Shown piece after piece: positions 1-5,198 of a stretch of 7,610 nt of DNA (position 1 is the stretch's first letter; every line of letters begins with the position of its first letter). The translations under genes and the position numbers were made by a program. Location of the stretch: contig JAQUQK010000085.1 in NCBI GenBank assembly GCA_028716125.1, positions 1 through 7,610 of the forward strand, in the 5' to 3' direction. The notes under the pieces are model-generated. The model did not search any database. It saw only the letters and a list, made by a program, of their open reading frames with translations, and was not told the DNA's origin. The stretch comes from Thermoplasmatota archaeon. GTDB lineage: Archaea > Thermoplasmatota > JAQUQK01.

Positions 1-291
1 GAAAGAGAACAGTGCAAAATCATATTTTTCGCCGCCGCCCAAGTCGAACAGCGACGATTTCTTTGCAGTTATTTTTCCGCCCAGGTTTTTATCCTTTGCA
101 TTCTGCATTAATTTTCCAATCTCTTTTCCGTTCGGGTCTATTGCAAAGACGCGCTTTGCGCCTCCTGCATAAATGAAAGTCGTGCAGCCGTCGCCAGCGC
201 CGATTTCAAGAACGCTTTTTCCTTTAGTGAGTTCCGATAAAATTCTTGCCTGCTCTGCGCTCGCTTCCGGATTTACGCCGTTGCGGGACAT
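1..291 (-). CDS. Class I SAM-dependent methyltransferase, N-terminal part (runs off left edge)
   Basis: The first 97 codons are visible and the C-terminus lies outside the window. Residues 27-35 read VLEIGAGDG, the glycine-rich SAM-binding motif I of Rossmann-fold methyltransferases. Residues 48-54 (VFAIDPN) match motif II, with Asp52 placed to bind the SAM ribose. Residues 91-97 (DFALFSF) fit the strand after motif III. The substrate (protein, RNA or small molecule) cannot be told from this half. The start is uncertain. I use the ATG at 291, but the frame stays open to a GTG at 318 that overlaps the SDO1 stop as GTGA, a typical translational-coupling arrangement; it would add a short hydrophobic stretch. 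No clear Shine-Dalgarno site precedes the ATG. Position after SDO1 hints at a translation-related role, but that is inference. Confidence 0.75.
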   Translation of the reverse strand, partial: MSRNGVNPEASAEQARILSELTKGKSVLEIGAGDGCTTFIYAGGAKRVFAIDPNGKEIGKLMQNAKDKNLGGKITAKKSSLFDLGGGEKYDFALFSF

Positions 292-314
292 AAAAATCAG
301 AAAAAAAAGAGAAA

Positions 315-1010
315 TCACTTCAAAATCTTCGTCTCAACGTTTCCCTTCGTCATCGCATTTATCTTGTCGTAGAATTCTGTCTGCATCCCGGCAGGCATCT
401 CGATTGAGCCCATCCAGGAGCCGTCGTCCATCCATTCCTCGCGCAGGAGGTTGCCGAATGATTTTACAATTCCGTATGCCTTTGGCGCGAATTGCGCCGG
501 GATCTTGACGCCAAGCTTGATGTTCTCGAACCTTATCGGCAGAAGGGCGCGCAGGGCTTCCAGCACATCCTTAATCTGGGCATCCACTGGCTTGAACGGA
601 TCAACGTGAACTCGAGCTTCCAGCATCGCCGCTTCAATTCTTGCTGGCGGGTGCGGCGCTTTTGTCTGCGGGTTTATTGCGTTTCTCGCAATTGCCGTTA
701 CTATCTGCTTGCGCTTTGCCTCCGTCATCTTGTGGCGCTGGTCGGTGGTAAGCTGGATTTCGCCGTGCTGGATGATGTGCTTCGCAACGGCCAGGACATC
801 GACTGTGCCGAAAACCTTCTTTATGTTCTCCTCGGCAGCGGTATCGCCTTTCTTTGAATCCTTGAAGATGTTGTCAATCGCGAGAGCGCCGGAGATTTCA
901 ATGTTCTCGCCGTTCTTTATCTTCTGCGCGATTTCCGGATCAACGAGGACCTCAAACTTGTGTCCGTCCTTTTCTAGTCTTGCTATAACTGCTTGGTCAA
1001 CGGATACCAT
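315..1010 (-). CDS. Ribosome maturation protein SDO1 (SBDS family)
   Basis: This 231-residue protein is full length for archaeal SBDS/SDO1. In eukaryotes the family works with an EF-2-like GTPase to release eIF6 from the large ribosomal subunit; archaea have aIF6 and EF-2, so a similar late 50S maturation role is expected. The N-terminal FYSH domain covers about residues 1-85. A helical middle domain covers about 90-160, including the conserved TTDQRHKM and PHPPARIEAAM segments. A ferredoxin-like C-terminal domain ends in the typical YDKINAMTKGNVETKIL pattern. I start at the ATG at 1010 rather than the adjoining TTG at 1013, because GGTG at 1019-1016 is a suitably spaced Shine-Dalgarno site. 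It lies downstream of psmA in the same direction, as in the archaeal proteasome-exosome superoperon, but no exosome gene follows. Confidence 0.95.
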   Translation of the reverse strand: MVSVDQAVIARLEKDGHKFEVLVDPEIAQKIKNGENIEISGALAIDNIFKDSKKGDTAAEENIKKVFGTVDVLAVAKHIIQHGEIQLTTDQRHKMTEAKRKQIVTAIARNAINPQTKAPHPPARIEAAMLEARVHVDPFKPVDAQIKDVLEALRALLPIRFENIKLGVKIPAQFAPKAYGIVKSFGNLLREEWMDDGSWMGSIEMPAGMQTEFYDKINAMTKGNVETKILK

Positions 1011-1015
1011 CAAAA

Positions 1016-1048
1016 CACCATTATGATATTAGAATCGCCTTCTTATAA
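1016..1048 (-). promoter_or_regulatory. Probable promoter and ribosome site of SDO1
   Basis: On the minus strand TTATAAGA (1048-1041) looks like an archaeal TATA box. A start about 26 bases downstream of it would fall near 1019, leaving a leader of roughly ten bases that includes or abuts the GGTG at 1019-1016. With the T-runs after psmA, this suggests SDO1 can be transcribed by itself. The assignment is by pattern only. Confidence 0.4.
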
Positions 1049-1050
1049 TC

Positions 1051-1073
1051 TTTTGCGCTAAATGGCGCCAAAA
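1051..1073 (-). other. Short inverted repeat between psmA and SDO1
   Basis: TTTTGCGC (1051-1058) pairs with GCGC plus AAAA (1065-1068 and 1070-1073) across a six-base loop, with one bulged base at 1069. In minus-strand RNA it would form a hairpin between the psmA T-runs and the SDO1 TATA-like box. It could aid 3'-end formation of psmA or be chance in a short spacer. Confidence 0.25.
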
Positions 1074-1082
1074 ATGAGTTGG

Positions 1083-1093
1083 AAAAAGAAAAA
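1083..1093 (-). terminator. T-rich terminator after psmA
   Basis: Immediately after the psmA stop codon the minus strand reads two runs of five T separated by a C (1093-1089 and 1087-1083). Archaeal RNA polymerase terminates at such T-runs without needing a hairpin. The runs are short, so readthrough into SDO1 is likely. Confidence 0.4.
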
Positions 1094-1099
1094 GTGGAA

Positions 1100-1813
1100 T
1101 TACTTCTTGGCTTTCAGATATTTTTGCATCTCGTCGGGAGTCATCTTGCACATCTTGCCGTCCTGTGTTATGATGCATACTTCGACTGCCGAGAGGTCGG
1201 GCTTTTCCATGGACTTCGACATTGCCTTGAGGCCGAGCGAGATTGCTTCCTCCGCATTCATTCCGTCCTTGTATTCTTCCTCGAAGAACTTTACGACTGC
1301 ATCCCTGCCTGCGCCAATGCTTGCCGCCTTGTATGCCGTTAGTGCGCCGCTTGGGTCAGTTTCGTAAAGGTGCGGGCCTTTGCTGTCGATTCCGCCAATC
1401 AGGAGCGCAGTGCCAAACGGCCTTACGCCGCCGTACTGAGTGTAGGATTGCATAAGGTCGCATATTTTCTTCACAAGGCTTGGAACGGTTATCGCCTCGC
1501 CGTACGTGACCTTGTTTATCTGGGATTCGACCCTTGCCTTGTCTACGAGGACACGGGCGTCTGCGACGAGGCCGGAAGATGCGCATCCAATCCTTTCGTC
1601 GATTGTGAATATCTTTTCGATGGATTCCGGCTCGACGAGCTTTGAGGAGCTGCGCTTGTCTGCGATGAGGACTACGCCGGTGTCGAACTTGACGCCGATA
1701 GTGGTCGTTCCCCTCTTAACTGCTTCGCGCGCATACTCTACCTGGAAAAGCCTGCCGTCGGGCGAGAAAACGGTAATTGCCCTGTCATATGCCATTGCTG
1801 TGCTTGGCTGCAT
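1100..1813 (-). CDS. psmA: 20S proteasome alpha subunit
   Basis: This is a full-length (237 aa) archaeal proteasome alpha subunit. It forms the outer seven-membered rings of the 20S core, gates the entry pore and docks AAA ATPases such as PAN. The N-terminal gate region AYDRAITVFSPDGRLFQVEY is intact: Tyr9, Asp10, Pro18 and Tyr27 correspond to the Thermoplasma gating cluster Tyr8, Asp9, Pro17 and Tyr26. Lys67 in SIEKI corresponds to the pocket Lys66 that receives the ATPase C-terminal tail. Later landmarks are SSGLVADARVLVDKAR, YTQYGGVRPFG and ETDPSGA. As expected for an alpha subunit it has no catalytic N-terminal threonine. No beta subunit is in the window. The ATG at 1813 has no Shine-Dalgarno site, consistent with a leaderless mRNA; an alternative ATG six codons in would remove part of the gate. 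Confidence 0.97.
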   Translation of the reverse strand: MQPSTAMAYDRAITVFSPDGRLFQVEYAREAVKRGTTTIGVKFDTGVVLIADKRSSSKLVEPESIEKIFTIDERIGCASSGLVADARVLVDKARVESQINKVTYGEAITVPSLVKKICDLMQSYTQYGGVRPFGTALLIGGIDSKGPHLYETDPSGALTAYKAASIGAGRDAVVKFFEEEYKDGMNAEEAISLGLKAMSKSMEKPDLSAVEVCIITQDGKMCKMTPDEMQKYLKAKK

Positions 1814-1840
1814 GTTTATCTATTGTGAATCGGATTTGCG

Positions 1841-1848
1841 TTTAAAAA
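1841..1848 (-). promoter_or_regulatory. TATA box of psmA
   Basis: TTTTTAAA on the minus strand lies about 31 bases upstream of the psmA ATG. With the usual archaeal spacing of about 26 bases from the TATA centre, transcription would start near 1818, giving a leader of only some five bases. The bases just before the ATG hold no Shine-Dalgarno match, which supports a near-leaderless transcript. Confidence 0.5.
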
Positions 1849-1889
1849 CAAAATGGGTTTGCCGTGGAAAATTGCCAGTCTACAGTAGG

Positions 1890-1897
1890 TATAAATA
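1890..1897 (+). promoter_or_regulatory. TATA box of the membrane-bound winged-helix regulator
   Basis: TATAAATA is a good archaeal TATA match and points away from psmA. Its expected start site, near 1917-1921, is almost at the ATG (1924). A GGAG at 1912-1915 also sits eight bases before that ATG, but on this model it would lie upstream of or right at the transcript start. Both readings support the ATG at 1924. Confidence 0.5.
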
Positions 1898-1923
1898 ATG
1901 CAATTTAATACGGAGTGGATTTA

Positions 1924-2466
1924 ATGCACTCCCAGAAAACGGCTGCGTTGGTGGTTGCAGTACTGATGGTTCTAACGATGATACTTAGCATACAGATGGC
2001 GATCAGCAGCACGGCCCCAAGAAATGTGATTGCCAGCAGTGCGCAAAGAATGGACATGTTTGCGGCTGAAGATGGCTCAAACGGCACCACTAATGTATCG
2101 GATACCCCCGAGAACCCGCAGTCAATTGATGCCGCTCAAAAGCAGTCGACGCTTATGACGATCCTTGTCATTGTTGGAATGTCCGGTTTTGCGGTTTTGG
2201 TTGTCATCGGCGGAATAAAATATATTGGCCGGGACAACGTCCTTGACACCCCAGTTCGCGCATCCATCTACAAATATGTCCAGGATAACCCGGGCGCCCA
2301 TTTGCGCCAGATATGCAGCGACCTGGACATAAACGTGACGAACGCCACCTGGCATCTGCGCAAGCTTGAGGAGACGCACTATGTCACAAAGAAGAAAGAG
2401 GGCAAGTTCCTGAAGTATTATCCGCTTGAGCGCAAAGTGGAAGGCAACCCGCGCGATTTCAATTGA
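1924..2466 (+). CDS. Membrane-tethered winged helix-turn-helix regulator
   Basis: This 180-residue protein has a short basic N-terminus and a first hydrophobic helix (about 7-28). A polar 48-residue segment follows (29-76) with two N-glycosylation sequons (Asn53-Gly-Thr and Asn57-Val-Ser). A second helix spans about 77-101, and a C-terminal winged-helix domain about 105-170. The DNA-binding part shows NPGAHLRQICSDLDINVTNATWHLRKLEE and a basic wing (KKKEGKFLKYYPLE), the pattern of archaeal ArsR/MarR-like domains. The likely topology is N-in, loop outside, C-in, so an outside or membrane signal could control DNA binding; this is inference. I chose the ATG at 1924 over an in-frame GTG at 1915 because of its GGAG and promoter spacing. 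The gene diverges from psmA and is a single-gene unit ended by a T-run. Target and signal are unknown. Confidence 0.85.
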   Translation: MHSQKTAALVVAVLMVLTMILSIQMAISSTAPRNVIASSAQRMDMFAAEDGSNGTTNVSDTPENPQSIDAAQKQSTLMTILVIVGMSGFAVLVVIGGIKYIGRDNVLDTPVRASIYKYVQDNPGAHLRQICSDLDINVTNATWHLRKLEETHYVTKKKEGKFLKYYPLERKVEGNPRDFN

Positions 2467-2472
2467 TTTTTT
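2467..2472 (+). terminator. T-run after the membrane regulator
   Basis: Six T residues follow the TGA stop directly, the simplest archaeal termination signal. The next features downstream point the other way. Confidence 0.4.
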
Positions 2473-2555
2473 CTAAAAATTCATCCAAAAAACAGATAAG
2501 ACCGGGGAAAATTATGCCTTTTTCGCCTTGACTTTTTTCACCGGGCATATCGGGA

Positions 2556-2732
2556 TTATTTTTCCCTGCCATAGTTCTCGTTTTTTATCTCCGAGATCGC
2601 AAGGCAGATTGCTCTTGCTCCGCAGACTATGCCTTCCTATTCTGCAATCGTTCCTATCGATTCATTTCCGGTAAAGTCCCGGGCTGCAACAAGGCCGAAG
2701 AACGCTACAAGACTTGCGAACACAAATTGCAA
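2556..2732 (-). pseudogene. Coding-like remnant interrupted by an in-frame TAG
   Basis: Within the 317-base stretch 2467-2783, which has no intact gene, one minus-strand frame reads like protein for 58 codons. The first 31 are hydrophobic then polar (VFASLVAFFGLVAARDF, ending TIAE). A TAG follows at 2639-2637, then 26 more residues (including GARAICLAISEIKNENYG) to a TAA at 2558-2556. Composition on both sides of the TAG resembles real protein, and codons ending in C or G are common as in the neighbours. There is no ATG; TTG at 2732 or GTG at 2723 would be the only starts, and a TGA lies just upstream. The symporter gene itself ends in TAG, so TAG is used as a stop here. I read this as a decayed small membrane protein gene, or a gene with one sequence error. 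I do not recognise the family. Chance is possible. Confidence 0.35.
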
Positions 2733-2751
2733 CGTGCTAGAACTTCAGAAT

Positions 2752-2767
2752 AAAAAAGAGTGAAAAA
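2752..2767 (-). terminator. T-rich terminator after the symporter gene
   Basis: Downstream of the symporter stop codon the minus strand carries runs of five and six T (2767-2763 and 2757-2752) separated by a few bases. This is a convincing archaeal termination signal and separates the transporter operon from the remnant beyond it. Confidence 0.5.
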
Positions 2768-2783
2768 GCACTTCTTTGCCGGC

Positions 2784-4304
2784 CTATGCCCGCTGGGCTT
2801 CGCCGCTCTTCTTCCCGGTCAGAAGCGATACCACTATGGTCACCATGAATCCCACCGGAATGCTAATGATGCCCGGGTTGTTGAGCGAGAAAATCGCAGG
2901 GCGCCCGAAGAACACCGGCATTATTGTCGGCGACAGGGCGATCAGCACTATGGAAAGCACAAGGCCGGTGACTATTCCCCAAACGACTCCATTCTCGGTC
3001 GTCCTCTTCCAGAACAGGGTGCATACAAGCGCAGGGATGTTGGCCGACGCGGCTATTGCAAACGCGAGCCCGACAAGGAACGTGACGTTCTGCCCCTTCA
3101 TCAATATTCCAAGGAGGATTGCCACAGCACCCACAATAATCGCGGTTATCTTGGATATCCTGAGCGTCTTCTTGTCGTCGCCCTTCTTTCCCAGAACCTC
3201 AGTGTAGATGTCGTGCGCTATTGCTCCGGAGGCGGCCATGATAAGGCCGGAAACAGTTCCCAGGATCGTAGCAAACGCTATTGACGATATTGCGGCAAAG
3301 AACACCTCTCCTCCAATGCGGTCGGCAAGGAGGGGCGCAGCCAGGTTCTGGTTCTTGGGGTCGAGTATCTGCTGGCTCTGGTTGAAATAAAGCGCGCCAA
3401 GGCCTAGGAACAGGGTCAGTATGTAGAATATGCCTATCGCCACGATTGCCGTGACTGTCGACTTGCGGGCATCGGACGGCTTTGGAACCGTGTAATACCT
3501 GATCAGTATGTGTGGAAGCGCCGCCGTTCCCAGGATGAGGGCAAGAGCGAGCGATGCGAAATCCAGGGGATCATGGAACTTCATTCCTGGAGACATAAAG
3601 ACGCTGCCGCTCACGGTCGCGTTTCCGCCAGAAGGGAGGGAAATCGAGTCGTTGTTGATTATGTGCGCTATGAACTGGACCGGCCCCATTCCTGCCGCGG
3701 CGAGAATCCCTATCGTGAGACCGAGTGCCGCAATGATTAGGAGGAATCCCTTGATGAACTGCACCCACGTCGTGGAAACCATGCCTGCAGTGGCTGTGAT
3801 GAGTATGACTATCGCGCCGACGATGATTACGCCCCATTCATACTTCAATCCAAGGAGGGGCTGGACTATGCTTCCTGCGCCCACCATCTGCGGTATGAGG
3901 TAGAATATGCTGACAATCAGCGCCGAGATTGAAGCCATAAGGCGGATATTCTTGCTGTTGAACCTGGCTGCGAGGGCATCGCCGAATGTATACTTTCCGA
4001 TCCTGCGGAGCGGCTCCGCTATTAGGAACAGCGCCACAATCCATCCTGCAAGGTAGCCTATGGCGTACATGAAGCCATCATAACCCGCAAAGGCGATCAT
4101 TCCAGCAATCCCAAGGAACGACGCCGCGCTCAGGTAATCGCCCGCAAATGCAATTCCGTTCATGAACCAGCGCACGCCGCCTCCGGCGACATAGAAGTGT
4201 CCGCTGGTCTTGACCTTGCGGGATGCTATGAAAGAGATTGTGAGCGTGATAAGGGTGATGAGAGCGAAAATGGCAAAAGCTATCGGCCTAAACGAGTATT
4301 CCAT
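2784..4304 (-). CDS. Sodium/solute symporter of the ActP (acetate permease) type
   Basis: This 506-residue polytopic protein belongs to the solute:sodium symporter family (LeuT fold, about 13 membrane helices). It would import a solute with Na+ or H+. Its best visual match is the ActP/YjcG acetate-glycolate permease group. Supporting stretches are FYVAGGGV (37-44), GDYLSAASFLG (55-65), the following GYDGF, YTFGDALAARF, QMVGAGSIV, TTWVQFIKG, LPHILIRYYTV, and later SSIAFATILGTVSGL, HDIYTEV, RISKITAII, and FLVGLAFAIAAS. Bacterial ActP is a little longer, about 550 residues. Transport of acetate or a related short monocarboxylate is likely, but substrate calls inside this family are unreliable. 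A strong GGAGG (4316-4312) lies inside the end of the upstream gene, and only two bases separate that stop from this ATG, so translation is probably coupled. The gene ends in TAG. Confidence 0.93.
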   Translation of the reverse strand: MEYSFRPIAFAIFALITLITLTISFIASRKVKTSGHFYVAGGGVRWFMNGIAFAGDYLSAASFLGIAGMIAFAGYDGFMYAIGYLAGWIVALFLIAEPLRRIGKYTFGDALAARFNSKNIRLMASISALIVSIFYLIPQMVGAGSIVQPLLGLKYEWGVIIVGAIVILITATAGMVSTTWVQFIKGFLLIIAALGLTIGILAAAGMGPVQFIAHIINNDSISLPSGGNATVSGSVFMSPGMKFHDPLDFASLALALILGTAALPHILIRYYTVPKPSDARKSTVTAIVAIGIFYILTLFLGLGALYFNQSQQILDPKNQNLAAPLLADRIGGEVFFAAISSIAFATILGTVSGLIMAASGAIAHDIYTEVLGKKGDDKKTLRISKITAIIVGAVAILLGILMKGQNVTFLVGLAFAIAASANIPALVCTLFWKRTTENGVVWGIVTGLVLSIVLIALSPTIMPVFFGRPAIFSLNNPGIISIPVGFMVTIVVSLLTGKKSGEAQRA

Positions 4305-4306
4305 GT

Positions 4307-4642
4307 TTATTCCTCCTCAGTTGAATCAGTCTTTTGCGCATACCAGTTGAACCAAATCGCCATCGCTATTGCAAGGAAAATGAGAAACATGCCGAAAACA
4401 ATCCCGACGTTGAGGCCAAAAAGCCTTGAGGCGAAAGTTTGCTTGTAAGCCGTGCCCATAACGGTAAACACCGTGTAGATTACCGAATAAATCGCGAACA
4501 ATGCCAGCCCGACCTTGAATTTCTTTGTGCGGATAAGTTTGTCCAGGCCTGCCATTGCAGAGTTCCCGGCACTGCCGGGCGCTTTTGGATTTTCCTTGCT
4601 TTTATTTACATTGACATTATTTACAGTCTTGTCATCGTGCAT
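4307..4642 (-). CDS. DUF485 family small membrane protein (YjcH-like), partner of the symporter
   Basis: This 111-residue protein has a polar Asn/Lys-rich N-terminus (1-30), two membrane helices (about 44-64 and 77-98) and an acidic tail. Helix spacing, the KKF start before helix 1, the FGLNVGIVFGMFLIF turn into helix 2 and the downstream ActP-like gene all fit DUF485. In enteric bacteria the DUF485 protein YjcH is encoded directly before ActP, and it is widely thought to assist that transporter, though its function is poorly defined. The ATG at 4642 has only a weak GTGA ribosome match. An internal ATG at 4555 (residue 30) would yield a protein of usual family length, so the N-terminal extension is uncertain. 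No acetyl-CoA synthetase gene accompanies the pair here. Confidence 0.85.
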   Translation of the reverse strand: MHDDKTVNNVNVNKSKENPKAPGSAGNSAMAGLDKLIRTKKFKVGLALFAIYSVIYTVFTVMGTAYKQTFASRLFGLNVGIVFGMFLIFLAIAMAIWFNWYAQKTDSTEEE

Positions 4643-4680
4643 AATTTCACATCCGACATAAAAAAACAGATTTGTTCCAC

Positions 4681-4691
4681 CTGTTTTATTG
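4681..4691 (-). promoter_or_regulatory. Possible promoter of the DUF485-symporter operon
   Basis: CAATAAAACAG on the minus strand is a weak TATA-like element. A start about 26 bases on, near 4660, would leave a leader of roughly 18 bases before the ATG at 4642. It lies past the S10 terminator, where a new promoter is needed. Matching is poor and other A/T-rich words in 4643-4720 could serve. Confidence 0.3.
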
Positions 4692-4787
4692 CGGAATCAG
4701 AAAACTGTATTAGTACTTTGCCATTAATTTCGCGTGAGCGGCACGCCAGAAACGCAATACAAGGAGCGCATTTCATTTTGAAATTTC

Positions 4788-4804
4788 AAAAAATCCGCAA
4801 AAAA
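4788..4804 (-). terminator. T-rich terminator after S10
   Basis: Two runs of six T on the minus strand (4804-4799 and 4793-4788) lie about 20 bases beyond the S10 stop. This double T-run is the clearest terminator in the window and marks the end of the EF-1 alpha-S10 unit. Confidence 0.55.
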
Positions 4805-4823
4805 TAGAGGGATTGTTAAGAGA

Positions 4824-5135
4824 TTAAGATTTGAGAACGATCTCAATGTTTACGCCGTCTGGAACCTGTATGCGCATTAGCCTGCGAAGCGCGCGCTCGT
4901 CCGCATCGAGGTCGATAAGCCTCTTGTGGATGCGCATTTCCCAGTGGTCCCACTTTGAAGTGCCGCCGCCGTCAGGCCCGGTGCGAACTGGCACCTGCAG
5001 CTTCTTTGTCGGAAGCGGCATCGGTCCTGCTATTGCTACGCCGGTCTGCTCAGCGATGAGCTTTATCTCGTTGCATACGTTGTCGACCTTCTTGGGGTCT
5101 GTTCCTGTCAGCGATATTCTTGCTTTCTGTGCCAT
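4824..5135 (-). CDS. rpsJ: Small-subunit ribosomal protein S10 (uS10)
   Basis: The 103-residue product is the usual length for archaeal uS10, a 30S head protein. It begins QKARISLTGTDPKKVDNVCNEI and contains the family pattern GPMPLPTKKLQVPVR. It continues with the DHWEMRIHKRLIDL segment of the conserved loop and ends in IQVPDGVNIEIVL. It follows EF-1 alpha by 63 bases, a gene pair conserved across archaea. A Shine-Dalgarno AGGTGT (5146-5141) lies a few bases before the ATG. The spacer from EF-1 alpha also contains T-runs, so S10 may be partly uncoupled from the gene ahead of it. Confidence 0.97.
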   Translation of the reverse strand: MAQKARISLTGTDPKKVDNVCNEIKLIAEQTGVAIAGPMPLPTKKLQVPVRTGPDGGGTSKWDHWEMRIHKRLIDLDADERALRRLMRIQVPDGVNIEIVLKS

Positions 5136-5177
5136 GTTTCACACCTGCTACGGCCCAAAACCTACATTCTGGACTAG

Positions 5178-5187
5178 AAAAATAAAA
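5178..5187 (-). terminator. Weak T-rich site between EF-1 alpha and S10
   Basis: On the minus strand runs of four and five T (5187-5184 and 5182-5178) follow the EF-1 alpha stop codon. They could cause partial termination and so lower S10 mRNA relative to EF-1 alpha. The runs are short and the genes usually form one transcript. Confidence 0.25.
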
Positions 5188-5198
5188 GAGGGGGAGAA

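Noticed and set aside
492..857. Plus-strand frames opposite SDO1 and psmA (492-857, 709-1026, 1062-1367, 1506-1898)
   Set aside because: All are shadows of confirmed minus-strand genes.
1915..1923. GTG at 1915 as start of the membrane regulator
   Set aside because: It overlaps the GGAG that would serve the ATG at 1924, has no ribosome site of its own, and lies at or before the predicted transcript start.
2637..2639. TAG read as pyrrolysine in the 2556-2732 frame
   Set aside because: The symporter gene stops at TAG without a protein-like extension I could see, no pylT or methylamine methyltransferase gene is in the window, and the frame lacks a convincing start.
2760..3284. A 174-codon plus-strand frame and overlapping plus-strand frames up to 3903
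   Set aside because: They lie opposite the ActP-like symporter. Their products are low-complexity (Arg/Tyr/His-rich or Pro/Ala/Met-rich) with no plausible start signals.
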